NCBI RefSeq assembly: GCF_004138335.1
Contig: NZ_RYFW01000001.1
Span: 682,001 to 746,000 of the forward strand
Length of the DNA stretch: 64,000 bases
Reading direction: 5' to 3'
Origin: Peristeroidobacter agariperforans
GTDB lineage: Bacteria; Pseudomonadota; Gammaproteobacteria; Steroidobacterales; Steroidobacteraceae
Shown: positions 1 through 10,152 of the stretch, piece after piece
Numbering within the stretch: the first letter of the stretch is position 1
Layout: every line of letters starts with the position of its first letter
Position numbers and translations under genes: made by a program
The notes under the pieces: model-generated
What the model was told of the DNA's origin: nothing
The model's input: only the letters and a program-made list of their open reading frames with translations
Database searches by the model: none

Positions 1-1
1 G

Positions 2-475
2 AACGGGATCGTCACCGCGACGTTCGCGACTGGCTTCGACCTCAGCGGCCGTCGCGTCGACAACATCGACATTTCGGTACTCGACGGACTCAGCGTGACG
101 GCCCTGCGCAAATCGGGATCTTCATCGGCTTCCAACCAGATTCGCGTAGACCGGCGCTTCAGCGCGGACTCATCCATCGTCGAACGCTCGGTCGTGGACT
201 TCGATGTGAGTCTCAACTTCTACGATGTCGAAGGGTTCGAGGGCGTCGTCAGTCAAGCGGGCGACGGCGGCCTCGAACTGAACCACGACCCTGAAGGTGA
301 AGGCGGGTCCTCCACCGACGAGTTCGAGGTCGGAATCGGTCCGCAGGACATTGGCGCCCCGTCATACACGCTGTCCACATTGGTCCCGCAGTTCGGTGGG
401 AACGAGATGCCATGGAGCTTCGAGGTCGTTCCTCGGCCTGAATGTCCGGAAGGGCAAGTCTGTGTGGATCCCTGA
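2..475 (+). CDS. Hypothetical protein, 5' end outside the window
   Basis: The frame is open from base 2 and ends at the TGA of 473-475, so about 157 C-terminal residues are present and the true start is upstream. The visible part is polar, rich in Asp, Gly and Ser, and has no membrane segment. A C-terminal pair of cysteines sits in PECPEGQVCVDP, a pattern seen in exported proteins. I do not recognise a family. A GC-rich inverted repeat (479-488 with 501-510) follows the stop and may act as a terminator, but it has no T-tract. Coding status rests on the open frame and its composition. Confidence 0.5.
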   Translation, partial: NGIVTATFATGFDLSGRRVDNIDISVLDGLSVTALRKSGSSSASNQIRVDRRFSADSSIVERSVVDFDVSLNFYDVEGFEGVVSQAGDGGLELNHDPEGEGGSSTDEFEVGIGPQDIGAPSYTLSTLVPQFGGNEMPWSFEVVPRPECPEGQVCVDP

Positions 476-622
476 GTCGGCAGGCGCCGGGAGCGCCAGA
501 GGTGCCTGCCCACCGCCGGTAAGGACGCGAGCGTTGCTGGCTGGGCGCATCTCTGTATCATTCACGCCCTGCATAACGGCATGGCCGCATCATGGCCGTG
601 CCGTCCGATTGGAGACTAATTG

Positions 623-1543
623 ATGGCCGTCGACGCCGATGCCGTTCTCGCCTACCTGCGTGGACTGCAGGATCGCATCTGTACGGCCATCGAGCAGGTC
701 GATGGCGGCGGCAAGTTCAACAGCGACCGTTGGGATCGAGCCGAAGGCGGCGGCGGCGACAGCCGCGTATTACGCAACGGCAAAGTGTTCGAACAGGCCG
801 GCGTCAACTTCTCGCATGTGATGGGCTCTCGCCTGCCGCCCAGCGCCACTGCTCAGCGACCCGAGCTTGCCGATGCGCAATGGATGGCCACTGGCGTGTC
901 GCTCGTGTTTCATCCGTGGAATCCTTACATCCCGACGACGCACGCCAACGTGCGTTTCTTCAACGCGATTCCGAAGAATGGCGCGTCGGGTGCCTGGTGG
1001 TTTGGCGGCGGCTTCGATCTCACGCCCTACTATCCATTCGACGAAGATGTCCTGCACTGGCACCGGACCGCGCAACAGGCATGCGAAGGCTTCGGCGAAG
1101 ATGTGTATTCGAAGCACAAGAACTGGTGCGATCGCTATTTCTTCCTCAAGCATCGCAACGAGACGCGCGGCGTCGGCGGCCTGTTCTTCGACGACCTGAA
1201 CGAATGGAGCTTCGAGCGCTGCTTCGACTATCAGCGCAGCGTCGGCGATCACTTCCTGAAGGCGTATCTGCCCATCGTCGAGCGGCGCAAAGACCATCCG
1301 CATGGCGAACGTGAACGCCAGTTCCAACTGTATCGTCGCGGCCGCTACGTCGAGTTCAACCTGGTCTACGATCGCGGCACGCACTTTGGCCTGCAGTCCG
1401 GCGGCCGCACCGAATCGATTCTGATGTCGTTGCCGCCGCTGGTGCGCTGGGAATACAACTGGACGCCCGAGCCCGGCACTGCCGAAGCGCGCCTCTATGC
1501 GGATTTTCTCCGGCCACGCGACTGGCTGCGCGAGCTGAAATAG
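623..1543 (+). CDS. hemF: Oxygen-dependent coproporphyrinogen-III oxidase HemF
   Basis: HemF decarboxylates two propionates of coproporphyrinogen III to give protoporphyrinogen IX, using O2, in the cytoplasm. The 306-residue protein is full length and shows family signatures: GVNFSHVMG near residue 53, [17 protein letters not shown] near 97-113, [15 protein letters not shown] near 122, and the C-terminal [26 protein letters not shown] cluster, read here in separate parts. ATG at 623 is preferred to the in-frame TTG at 620 because GGAG at 611-614 is well spaced from it. With hemB 2 kb downstream this is a haem-synthesis neighbourhood, though not one operon. The aerobic enzyme fits an oxygen-respiring host. 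Confidence 0.97.
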   Translation: MAVDADAVLAYLRGLQDRICTAIEQVDGGGKFNSDRWDRAEGGGGDSRVLRNGKVFEQAGVNFSHVMGSRLPPSATAQRPELADAQWMATGVSLVFHPWNPYIPTTHANVRFFNAIPKNGASGAWWFGGGFDLTPYYPFDEDVLHWHRTAQQACEGFGEDVYSKHKNWCDRYFFLKHRNETRGVGGLFFDDLNEWSFERCFDYQRSVGDHFLKAYLPIVERRKDHPHGERERQFQLYRRGRYVEFNLVYDRGTHFGLQSGGRTESILMSLPPLVRWEYNWTPEPGTAEARLYADFLRPRDWLRELK

Positions 1544-1578
1544 AACGGCGCGAGCGCACAAACTTTGGTTTGTGACAT

Positions 1579-2100
1579 TCAGCGCGCCAACTCGCCCTTC
1601 ACCTGCTCTCTCACCGGCTTGAACGCCAGGCCATTCGAGCACACGATGAAGTTGCCGCGCCGATCTGAGTGATACGCGTAGCGATTGCCGCTCGCCTGCA
1701 GCACGACGCGATAGCCCGGCACGATCATCTGCGTGTACATCTGTCCGGGCTGCGGGCAACCCATCGCGCCATCCGGCCATTGCTGCTCGGTGGCGCTCAC
1801 TACAGTGACCGCATCGTGCTTCACCAGCGCTCGGCGAGCCAGATCGTCCTGGAATATCGCGAGCAACTGCGGCGGCACTTCGGCCGAGCCTTGCACAGGC
1901 GCAGCCTCCTCGCCCGGCGCGCGCATGGGCGGCATCTTCTTCCCTCCATTCCTGATCGCCTCCACCGATGCCGGGTCGGCCGCTGCAGCGCTCCGGCTCG
2001 TATCGACACGCGAGTTGCCGGTGCAGGCCGCACTGAGCGCCGCCAGCACGAATACGGTCAGGAACGAAGAGCCTCGCGCTGGAGAATTCAGTACGATCAT
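1579..2100 (-). CDS. Small secreted lipoprotein, unknown function
   Basis: The 173-residue product starts with a short basic N-terminus and a hydrophobic stretch ending in the lipobox LSAAC (Cys26), so it should be lipidated and exported. The mature part is Ala/Pro-rich at first and then has a compact C-terminal domain with WPDGAMGCPQPG and a conserved-looking YAYHSDRRGNFIVCS stretch. The two cysteines of that domain may form a disulfide in the periplasm. It lies between hemF and rlmJ and is transcribed against both, so it is probably monocistronic. The WPD..GCPQPG pattern resembles uncharacterised proteobacterial lipoproteins; no function is assigned. Confidence 0.75.
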   Translation of the reverse strand: MIVLNSPARGSSFLTVFVLAALSAACTGNSRVDTSRSAAAADPASVEAIRNGGKKMPPMRAPGEEAAPVQGSAEVPPQLLAIFQDDLARRALVKHDAVTVVSATEQQWPDGAMGCPQPGQMYTQMIVPGYRVVLQASGNRYAYHSDRRGNFIVCSNGLAFKPVREQVKGELAR

Positions 2101-2125
2101 GGATCTCTCCCGTTAAAGTTCCGCC

Positions 2126-2971
2126 GTGAATTATCGCCACGTGTTCCATGCCGGCAACTTCGCCGATGTCCACAAGCACATCGTGCTGCTGGCGCTGCTC
2201 GACCGACTGAAGCGCAAGCCCAAGCCGTTGTTCTATCTCGACACTCATGCGGGTCGAGGGTGGTACGACCTGCTGTCCCACGATGCATTACGCGGCAACG
2301 AATGGCAGGACGGCATCGGCCGCGCGCTGCGCATTGCCCGCGCCTCTCCAGATCTTCGGCGCTATCTGGACGCCGTTAGTTCCCCGGAAGAGATTTCCGC
2401 GATCACGACGCAACGCTATCCGGGCTCGCCGGTGCTGGCGGCACGCGATCTGCGGCCTGGCGATCGCATCGTGCTGGTCGAAAAGCAAATCGCCGAGGCG
2501 CAAGCGCTTGAACAAGCGACGCGCGGTAGACGCGGAGTGTCGGTGGTGTGTGGCGATGGTTACGCCGCGCTGAAAACATATCTACCGCCACGTGAGAATC
2601 GTGGCCTGGTGCTGATCGATCCGCCCTACGAATCGGAAAACGAATTCACGCAAGTCGAGAAAGCCCTGCTGCTCGGCCTGAGCCGCTGGCCCAATGGCAT
2701 GTTCGCAGTGTGGTATCCGATCAAGCTGGGCCGCGAGACGCAGCGGCTGCACCTGTCGCTGCAGAATTCCGGCTTGAGGAAGCTGCTGCTGGTCGAGCTG
2801 AGCGTACGGCCGGCGGATTCGCCGCTCGGCTTGAACGGCTCCGGCCTGATCATCGCCAACCCGCCCTGGCAGTTCGACGAGGAGATCGCGCCGGCGCTGC
2901 GCGAGGCGCACGCGGCGTTGTCCGAAGACGGCGCCGGCGGCGTGAATATCAGCTGGCTGGTGCCGGAGTGA
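2126..2971 (+). CDS. rlmJ: 23S rRNA (adenine-N6)-methyltransferase RlmJ
   Basis: RlmJ methylates N6 of A2030 of 23S rRNA before ribosome assembly, using S-adenosylmethionine. The 281-residue protein has the characteristic start NYRHVFHAGNFADVHKH, the SAM-site LDTHAGRGWY (residues 39-47) and the catalytic DPPYE motif at 165-169. Length matches the Escherichia coli enzyme. Translation begins at GTG 2126, only 26 bp from the divergent lipoprotein start, so the two share a very short promoter region. It converges with tag, with a single base between the two stops. Confidence 0.95.
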   Translation: MNYRHVFHAGNFADVHKHIVLLALLDRLKRKPKPLFYLDTHAGRGWYDLLSHDALRGNEWQDGIGRALRIARASPDLRRYLDAVSSPEEISAITTQRYPGSPVLAARDLRPGDRIVLVEKQIAEAQALEQATRGRRGVSVVCGDGYAALKTYLPPRENRGLVLIDPPYESENEFTQVEKALLLGLSRWPNGMFAVWYPIKLGRETQRLHLSLQNSGLRKLLLVELSVRPADSPLGLNGSGLIIANPPWQFDEEIAPALREAHAALSEDGAGGVNISWLVPE

Positions 2972-2972
2972 T

Positions 2973-3560
2973 CTAAGCCGCCGCCTTCTTGCCCAACGCC
3001 TTGCACTGCTTGTACCGGAAGCAGCTGGTCAGGTGATCGTTCACCATCCCGGTCGCCTGCATGTGCGCATAGATGATGGTGCTGCCCACGAAACGGAAGC
3101 CGCGCTTTTTCAGATCCTTGCTCAAGGCGTCCGACTCCGGGCTGGTGGCCGGAACCTTGCCGTGCTCGGCAATGTTGTTCTGAATGGGCTTGCCGCCGAC
3201 GAAGCTCCACAAGTGCTTCGCGAAGTCGCCCTGGAACGCGAGAAAGGCCTTGGCGTTGCCGATGGCGGACTCGATCTTCAGCCGGTTGCGGACGATGCCC
3301 GGATCCTTCATCAGCCGCGCAACGTCCCGCTTGCCGAATTTGGCAATGCGTTCAGGGTCGAAGCCAGCGAAGGCGGCTCGATAGCCCTCGCGCTTGTTGA
3401 GAATCGTCGACCACGACAGCCCCGCCTGCGCGCCCTCCAGGATCAGGAACTCGAACTGGGTGCGATCGTCCCAGGCCGGCACGCCCCATTCCTTATCGTG
3501 GTATTCCAGGTAGAGCTCATTGCCGCCGAGCGGCCAGGTGCAGCGAGTGGGTTCACGCAT
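2973..3560 (-). CDS. tag: DNA-3-methyladenine glycosylase I
   Basis: Tag excises 3-methyladenine from alkylated DNA as the first step of base-excision repair. The 195-residue sequence carries the family signatures: RCTWPL at the N-terminus, YHDKEWGVP (20-28), ILEGAQAGLSW (40-50) and the C-terminal DHLTSCFRY. Cys7, His21 and the His/Cys of DHLTSC correspond to the zinc-binding residues known in E. coli Tag. ATG at 3560 is the only sensible start. The gene is divergent from hemB, separated by 84 bp. Confidence 0.96.
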   Translation of the reverse strand: MREPTRCTWPLGGNELYLEYHDKEWGVPAWDDRTQFEFLILEGAQAGLSWSTILNKREGYRAAFAGFDPERIAKFGKRDVARLMKDPGIVRNRLKIESAIGNAKAFLAFQGDFAKHLWSFVGGKPIQNNIAEHGKVPATSPESDALSKDLKKRGFRFVGSTIIYAHMQATGMVNDHLTSCFRYKQCKALGKKAAA

Positions 3561-3602
3561 GGGGCTTAGTATGCAACGGGTGTAGACTTTGGCTGTCTAT
3601 AA

Positions 3603-4658
<1,056 letters not shown>

Positions 4659-4663
4659 GCGCC

Positions 4664-5494
4664 ATGAACGACACCAGCATCGATCGCTACGCCGTGGTGG
4701 GCTATCCCATCCAGCACAGTTGGTCGCCGTTCATCCACGGTCTGTTCGCCAAACAGACCGGCCAGGCGATGAGCTACACGCGCCTGGCGGTGACGCCGGA
4801 AAACTTCGAGCGCGATGTGGGTGCGTTCTTCGCTTCGGGCGGCAAAGGATTGAACATCACGGTGCCGCACAAGCAGGCTGCGAATATCGTGACTCGATAT
4901 CGCACGCCGCGCGCTGAGATCGCACGTGCCGTGAATACGCTGGTCTGGAGAAGCGACGGTCTGCTCGGCGATAACACCGATGGCGCCGGCCTCGTTACCG
5001 ATCTGACGCGCAATCTTGGTTTCGATATTGCTGGCGCGCGCATTTTGTTACTTGGCGCCGGCGGCGCCGCGCGTGGCGTCATGGGCCCGTTGCTCGCAGC
5101 CGCGCCTGAATGCATCGAGATCGCGAATCGCACCAAGCAGCGCGCCGTGGAGTTGGCGGAAGAGTTCGAGCTGCTCGGCACCGTGCGCGGCTGCACGTTC
5201 GAGGATGTCAGCGATGGCGTCTTCGATCTGGTGCTGAACGCCACCTCAGCCAGCTTACAAGATGACATCCCACCCATTCCTCGCACTGCGATCGGGCCAG
5301 CTACGTTGTGTTACGACATGGCGTACGGCAAGGGCGATACCGCGTTCACCCGCTGGTCGAAGACGGTCGGGGCGGGACGCGCGGAGACAGGTTGGGGGAT
5401 GTTAGTTGAGCAAGCGGCGGAAGCGTTCCTGCTCTGGCGCGGAATGAAGCCCGATACGAAACCCGTGCTGGAAGCGATCAAAGCGCAGGCATAA
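4664..5494 (+). CDS. aroE: Shikimate dehydrogenase (NADP+)
   Basis: AroE reduces 3-dehydroshikimate to shikimate in aromatic amino-acid synthesis. The 276-residue protein has the substrate domain with SWSP (19-22), the catalytic Lys70 in NITVPHK and Asp106 in DNTDG. The dinucleotide domain follows with GAGGAARG (131-138) and the NRT NADP-binding signature (ANRTKQRA). The C-terminal GWGMLVEQAAEAF helix closes the active site. It follows hemB by 5 bp and is probably co-transcribed with it. Length and motifs are normal. Confidence 0.96.
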   Translation: MNDTSIDRYAVVGYPIQHSWSPFIHGLFAKQTGQAMSYTRLAVTPENFERDVGAFFASGGKGLNITVPHKQAANIVTRYRTPRAEIARAVNTLVWRSDGLLGDNTDGAGLVTDLTRNLGFDIAGARILLLGAGGAARGVMGPLLAAAPECIEIANRTKQRAVELAEEFELLGTVRGCTFEDVSDGVFDLVLNATSASLQDDIPPIPRTAIGPATLCYDMAYGKGDTAFTRWSKTVGAGRAETGWGMLVEQAAEAFLLWRGMKPDTKPVLEAIKAQA

Positions 5495-5509
5495 CGAAGA
5501 AGGTGTGTG

Positions 5510-6046
5510 TTACGCCTGAGCTCGCAAGTACTCGTCCTTGACCTTGACGTAGTGCGCGGCCGAGTACGTCAGGAACGCGATTTCTTTCTCCGTCAGATCG
5601 CGCACCCGCTTGACCGGGCTGCCAACGTACAGGCCGCCGGTCTTCAGCTCTTTGCCTGGCGGGACAAGGCTGCCGGCCCCGATCATCACGAAGTCTTCGG
5701 TCACAACGTTGTCGAGCAGGATCGTGCCCATGCCGATCAAGCACGCGTTACCGATCGTGCAGGCGTGCAACGTCACGCGATGACCCACTGTGACATCCGA
5801 ACCGATAATCAACGCTCGCCCGCCCGGCGCGTAGGGGCCATCGTGCGTCACGTGCAGCACCGAACCGTCCTGAATACTCGTGCGAGCGCCGATCTGAATC
5901 GAATGCACATCGCCGCGCACGACCGCGGTCGGCCACACAGATGAGTCGTCGCCGATCGTTACCTTGCCGATAACGACCGCAGCAGGATGCACGTAAACAC
6001 GGGCCCCCAGCGTCGGCGCAACGCCCTTGTAAGTTTCAATTGTCAT
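5510..6046 (-). CDS. Gamma-carbonic anhydrase family protein (YrdA-like)
   Basis: This 178-residue protein is a left-handed beta-helix of hexapeptide repeats. The histidines expected as metal ligands are in HVTHDG (near 66-69) and GHRVTLHAC (near 88-96). The family is related to the Methanosarcina carbonic anhydrase Cam, and bacterial YrdA/CaiE-like members often have low or no measured carbonic anhydrase activity, so the reaction is not certain. The C-terminal tail (TYSAAHYVKVKDEYL) is typical of the YrdA type. It converges with aroE and lies downstream of prlC on the same strand, 67 bp away. Confidence 0.9.
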   Translation of the reverse strand: MTIETYKGVAPTLGARVYVHPAAVVIGKVTIGDDSSVWPTAVVRGDVHSIQIGARTSIQDGSVLHVTHDGPYAPGGRALIIGSDVTVGHRVTLHACTIGNACLIGMGTILLDNVVTEDFVMIGAGSLVPPGKELKTGGLYVGSPVKRVRDLTEKEIAFLTYSAAHYVKVKDEYLRAQA

Positions 6047-6113
6047 GGCGCGTTAGGGCGAGCGCAGCGCTCGCCATGCAATCTCATCTGTGCGTGAAAT
6101 TTATGTGGCCGCG

Positions 6114-8123
6114 TCATGCGGCCAACCCCAACTGCTTCAGCAACGGCTCAATCGTCGGCTTCCGCCCGCGGAACTCGACAAACGCATCCATCGCATCTCG
6201 ACTCCCGCCCTGCTCCAGAATCGCCGACAGGAACTTACTCGACACCGCACGATTGAAGATGCCGCCTTCCTCGAACGCACTGAACGCATCCGCCGCCAAT
6301 ACTTCAGCCCACTTGTAGCTGTAGTACCCGGCAGCGTAGCCGCCGGAAAAAATATGCTGGAAGCTGTTCGGAAATCGATTGAACGCCGGCGGTTTCACGA
6401 CGGCGACCTGCGACCGGACTTCGCCAAGCGTCTGCAGAACCTTGCTGGCCGCGCCCGGCACGAACTCACTGTGAATGCGCAGATCGAACAGCGCGAACTC
6501 CAGCTGCCTCACGGTCTGCATGCCCGCCTGGAACGTGCGTGTACCCAGCAAACGCTGCAGCTCTGCCTCCGGCAATGGCTCGCCGGTTTCGACGTGCGCC
6601 GAAATCATCGGAATCACTTCCGCTCGCCACGCGAAGTTCTCCATGAACTGACTCGGCAGCTCGACCGCATCCCAGGCAACGCCATTGATGCCTGCGATGC
6701 TCGGATAATCCACGCGCGTCAGCATGTGGTGCAGGCCATGACCGAACTCATGGAACATCGTCACGACTTCGGAGTGAGTCAGCAGAGACGGCTGTGAGCC
6801 CACCGGCGGCATGAAGTTGCAGACCAGATAAGCGACCGGCAACGCCGTGGCGCCACCCATGTGTTTGCGACCCACACACTCATCCATCCACGCGCCGCCG
6901 CGCTTCTTGGCGCGAGCGTACAGGTCGACGAAGAAGCTGCCGCGCCTCGAACCGTCGTCATTGAGGATGTCGTAGAAACGAACATCGGGATGATAAATGT
7001 CGACGCCAGTGCGTTCGGCGATCTTCACGCCATACAACTTCTCGGCAACCGAGAACATTCCGGCCAACACACGCGGCAGCGGGAAATAAGGACGCAGCGC
7101 TTCCTCAGACAGATTGAACCGTTCGCGCTTGAGTTTCTCGGCGTAGAACGCCACGTCCCAAGCGTTCAGCTCGCGACCCGCAAACTTCGTCAACTCGTCG
7201 AACTCGTTTTGCGCGACCGGCTTGCTCTTCGTCGCCAGCTGCTCGAGAAAGCCACGCACTTCGGGCACCGACGAAGCCATCTTGGTCGCGAGCGAATATT
7301 CGGCGTAGTTCGGATAGCCAACAAGATTGGCGACCTCGTGACGGACCGCAAGAATCTGATCCATCAATTCGGTGTTGTCCCAACGGCCTTCATTGCCATC
7401 CTGCTCGGACGCGCGCGTCGTCCAGCCATGATAGAAGTCCCGACGCAGCGGCTCGTGCGCCGCATGCATCATCACTGCGGTGTAGTTGGGCGCATCGAGC
7501 GTGAACAACCACCCGCTCTGTTGCTTGGCTTCGGCAGCGGCACGCGCGCGTTCGACAATCGGCGCGGGCAGCCCTTCGATTTCTTTCCCATCGGTGAGCA
7601 GACGTGACCACGCGTTGGTCGCATCGAGCACGTTCTCATCGAACTTCGACTGCAGCGTGGCCAGCTTCTCGACCAGATCCTTGTACCGCTGTTTCTTGTC
7701 GGGCGGCAGCGCGACGCCAGCCAGACGGAAATCGCGCAGCGCGTTCTCAACCAGCTTGCGCTGACCAGGCGACAGCCGCGGGCCTTCCTTCTTCAGCACC
7801 GTCTCGTACGCCTTGTATAGACGCTCGTTCTGCGCGAGGTCGGTGTTCCAGGCGGTGAGCAACGGCAGGCAGGCGTTGTAGGCGGCGCGCAGCTCGTCGC
7901 TGTTCACGACGCCATTCATGTGACCGACGGGCGACCAGGTGCGGGACAGGCGATGCTGCATTTCCTCCAGCGGCACGATCAGCGAGTCCCAGGTGGCCGC
8001 GTCGCTCGACAGCAGCCGCTCCAGCTCCGCCCGGTTCGCGTCGAGCAAAGCGCGGATCCTGGCCTCCACTTCGGCAGGCTTGATTGCAGAAAATACCGGC
8101 AGATCGTTGCTCGGTGCAGTCAT
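6114..8123 (-). CDS. prlC: Oligopeptidase A, M3 zinc metallopeptidase
   Basis: OpdA/PrlC degrades short cytoplasmic peptides, including cleaved signal peptides. The 669-residue protein has the M3 zinc motif HEFGH at 458-462 (context TMFHEFGHGLHH), followed by the downstream ENFAW segment with the third ligand region. No signal sequence is visible, which fits a cytosolic enzyme. I start at ATG 8123 (MTAPSND); the frame stays open to 8195, but the extra 24 residues have no family resemblance. It lies 119 bp downstream of the TauE-like permease on the same strand. Confidence 0.94.
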   Translation of the reverse strand: MTAPSNDLPVFSAIKPAEVEARIRALLDANRAELERLLSSDAATWDSLIVPLEEMQHRLSRTWSPVGHMNGVVNSDELRAAYNACLPLLTAWNTDLAQNERLYKAYETVLKKEGPRLSPGQRKLVENALRDFRLAGVALPPDKKQRYKDLVEKLATLQSKFDENVLDATNAWSRLLTDGKEIEGLPAPIVERARAAAEAKQQSGWLFTLDAPNYTAVMMHAAHEPLRRDFYHGWTTRASEQDGNEGRWDNTELMDQILAVRHEVANLVGYPNYAEYSLATKMASSVPEVRGFLEQLATKSKPVAQNEFDELTKFAGRELNAWDVAFYAEKLKRERFNLSEEALRPYFPLPRVLAGMFSVAEKLYGVKIAERTGVDIYHPDVRFYDILNDDGSRRGSFFVDLYARAKKRGGAWMDECVGRKHMGGATALPVAYLVCNFMPPVGSQPSLLTHSEVVTMFHEFGHGLHHMLTRVDYPSIAGINGVAWDAVELPSQFMENFAWRAEVIPMISAHVETGEPLPEAELQRLLGTRTFQAGMQTVRQLEFALFDLRIHSEFVPGAASKVLQTLGEVRSQVAVVKPPAFNRFPNSFQHIFSGGYAAGYYSYKWAEVLAADAFSAFEEGGIFNRAVSSKFLSAILEQGGSRDAMDAFVEFRGRKPTIEPLLKQLGLAA

Positions 8124-8242
8124 GATGAACCCCGGATCCTGAATACGAAGGACAGCGGACTGCCGATTGTAAGGAGCCGGACAGTCCAATGACACCCGCC
8201 CCGTGGTCCGGGGCAGAGCGTTCCGAAGGTTTTTGGGGACGA

Positions 8243-9010
8243 TTAGCTGGATTTCACCCAGTAGACGATCGCAATCGCGATGCCTGCGACCACCACGACC
8301 CAGCGCAGGACAGCGGGCGGCAGCTTGCCGGCCAGCTTGCCGCCGATCGCACCACCGATCAGCGCACCGACAGCCATGACCGCAGCCGCAATCCAGACGA
8401 CCTGATCGGAGAACAGGAAGAACACCGCAGCGGCAATGTTCACGCTGAACGCCAACACCTGCTTGAGCGCGTTCAGCCGGGTCAGAGAATCATCGAGCGT
8501 CAAGCCGAGCACGGCCAGCAACAGCACGCTCATGCCCGCGCTGAAGAAGCCGCCATAGATGGCGGCGGCGGCGATCGGCAGTGCCGAGAACCATGCCGTG
8601 TGATGGTTTTGCGAGGAGTTCGCCAACCGCCTGGCGACGAATTTCTTTACCGGCTCCTGCACAGCGAGCAGCAACGACGCGGCGAGAATCATCCAGGGCA
8701 CGAGAGCGGTGAACGTGCGCTCGCCAGTGCGCAGCAGAATCATGCCGCCGGCAAGACCGCCCAACACAGCCACCGGTACGAGCAGCAGGAGTTGCGCGCG
8801 TTGACCTTTGAGATTGGGCAGTTGCGCGATGGTTGCGCCGAAATAGCCAGGGCACAGTGCGACTGCGTTGGTGATATTTGCCGCCACCGGAGGCACGCCC
8901 ACCGCAACCAGCACCGGAAAGCTGATCAGTGTGCCGCCGCCGGCCAATGCGTTGATCAAGCCGGCCCCGACCGCCGCGAGTGCGGCGATCAACAAATCCC
9001 AGGACGTCAT
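8243..9010 (-). CDS. TauE/SafE family sulfite/anion permease
   Basis: A 255-residue, very hydrophobic protein with about eight membrane segments in two repeats. Each repeat starts with a small-residue helix motif (GAGLINALAGGGTLISFPVL near 16-36; YGGFFSAGMSVLLLAVLGL near 150-170), as in TauE/SafE proteins that move sulfite, sulfoacetate or other organosulfur or carboxylate anions. The substrate here is unknown. ATG at 9010 is chosen; GTG at 9013 directly before it is an alternative. Its neighbours (prlC, the ring-cleavage dioxygenase) do not identify the ligand. Confidence 0.88.
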   Translation of the reverse strand: MTSWDLLIAALAAVGAGLINALAGGGTLISFPVLVAVGVPPVAANITNAVALCPGYFGATIAQLPNLKGQRAQLLLLVPVAVLGGLAGGMILLRTGERTFTALVPWMILAASLLLAVQEPVKKFVARRLANSSQNHHTAWFSALPIAAAAIYGGFFSAGMSVLLLAVLGLTLDDSLTRLNALKQVLAFSVNIAAAVFFLFSDQVVWIAAAVMAVGALIGGAIGGKLAGKLPPAVLRWVVVVAGIAIAIVYWVKSS

Positions 9011-9069
9011 CACTTAGCAGCTGCCTCTATTCATGCCCCGACCCCGTGGTTCTGGTTATGAGGGACGGG

Positions 9070-9882
9070 TCATCGTACCTGAAACGCCATACCCGCCATG
9101 CCGCTAGCCCAGGCAGGAATCGCTTCGTAAAACAAACATTCACCGGTCGCACCGGCAAGCGCGCCGGCGAGTGCGATCCAAGCATTGACTTCGAGACCGC
9201 CATTGCCCGCATCGATCAGGATCTGTTCGTTGCTGAGCTTCGCCAGGCTCGCGCCTGGACCGGTCGCCAGCATGTCCATGAACCAGCGATCCCATTTCTC
9301 GTTGACTCGCCCTTCCTCGGGCACGCCCAGCCAATGTGACAAACCGCCGCCGGCCAGCAACGCGACGCGCTCATCGGCCTTGCAATACTCGGCGACATAC
9401 GCGCGCAGCAACTCTCCAAGTCGCCAACTCTCGTGCGGCGTCGGCGCCGGCGTGTACACCGTATTCACATACAACGGCACGATGGGCAGCTCGCGCTTGG
9501 GATCGACGATGCCAAGCGGAATCATGACGCCGTGATCCGGCCGCAAGCGCGTTGGCTTGGCCAGCCTGAACCCACGATCGTTAGCAAACATCGCGAAGCC
9601 GGTGGAGAACGCAGCGTCGCCCCGAATCGGATCCGTCGGCAGACCCATATCGCCATAAGGCGTGTACGAATCGGCAGTGCCAATCGCAAACGGCATGGGC
9701 TGATCGAGCCGGAAGTTGTTCAAATGATCGCTTGTGATCACGACCAGCAGCGTCGGGTGAGTCTCGCGCAGCTGGCGCCCCAGCTCTTTCATGCCCACGA
9801 AAACGCGCTCGGCCTGCTCTTCGAGCCCGCCGGGAGCGCCCAGCACGTGCGACATGGCGAACGCGCCCACGATCTTGCCCAT
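9070..9882 (-). CDS. Class III extradiol ring-cleavage dioxygenase, catalytic subunit (LigB/CarBb-like)
   Basis: The enzyme should open a catechol-type ring next to the hydroxyls with O2 and Fe(II). The 270-residue LigB-fold protein keeps the expected residues: His12 and His53 (DHLNNF) and Glu231 (GNGGLEVNAW) as iron ligands, and His183 (GGGLSHWLG) as the catalytic base. ATG 9882 lies 2 bp after the stop of the small LigA-type subunit, so the subunits are translationally coupled. With the CarAa-like oxygenase and hydrolase upstream, it parallels CarBb, the large subunit of 2'-aminobiphenyl-2,3-diol dioxygenase. The real substrate is unknown. The frame runs open to 9954, but that extension overlaps the small subunit. 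Confidence 0.88.
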   Translation of the reverse strand: MGKIVGAFAMSHVLGAPGGLEEQAERVFVGMKELGRQLRETHPTLLVVITSDHLNNFRLDQPMPFAIGTADSYTPYGDMGLPTDPIRGDAAFSTGFAMFANDRGFRLAKPTRLRPDHGVMIPLGIVDPKRELPIVPLYVNTVYTPAPTPHESWRLGELLRAYVAEYCKADERVALLAGGGLSHWLGVPEEGRVNEKWDRWFMDMLATGPGASLAKLSNEQILIDAGNGGLEVNAWIALAGALAGATGECLFYEAIPAWASGMAGMAFQVR

Positions 9883-9884
9883 GG

Positions 9885-10151
9885 TCAGCGCCTCGCGAAG
9901 TAATAATCGATGGGGAAGAACGGCATGGTCGGCCGGCCCGACCAGATCAGCCATTTGATCACCAGATTGGGATGAATGCCGAGGCGGTGCAAGTCGTCAC
10001 GACCGCCGCCACACAAAATCTCGCGCACGTCAGCGGGCACATCGAAGCGATCGAATAGCACATCGGGGCTGGTTCGAATCAAGCCGCGATCCGTGGGCGT
10101 CTCGATCAGGTGCTCGATCAGCTCGTGCACGCCGCGCGGCGGAGTCGCCAC
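9885..10151 (-). CDS. Small subunit of class III extradiol dioxygenase (LigA/CarBa-like)
   Basis: An 88-residue protein resembling the LigA alpha-subunit domain that caps the LigB active site; HRLGIHPNLVIKWLIW is the most recognisable segment. It starts at GTG 10151, one base after the hydrolase stop, and ends 2 bp before the catalytic subunit, so the three are translated as a coupled series. The arrangement (hydrolase, small subunit, large subunit) has the same members as the car clusters of carbazole degraders (BaBbC), in a different order. Small size and modest conservation make the start slightly uncertain. Confidence 0.8.
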   Translation of the reverse strand: MATPPRGVHELIEHLIETPTDRGLIRTSPDVLFDRFDVPADVREILCGGGRDDLHRLGIHPNLVIKWLIWSGRPTMPFFPIDYYFARR

Positions 10152-10152
10152 C

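Noticed and set aside
770-2281. A 503-codon minus-strand frame opposite hemF
   Set aside because: HemF motifs are unambiguous on the plus strand and this frame has no family resemblance.
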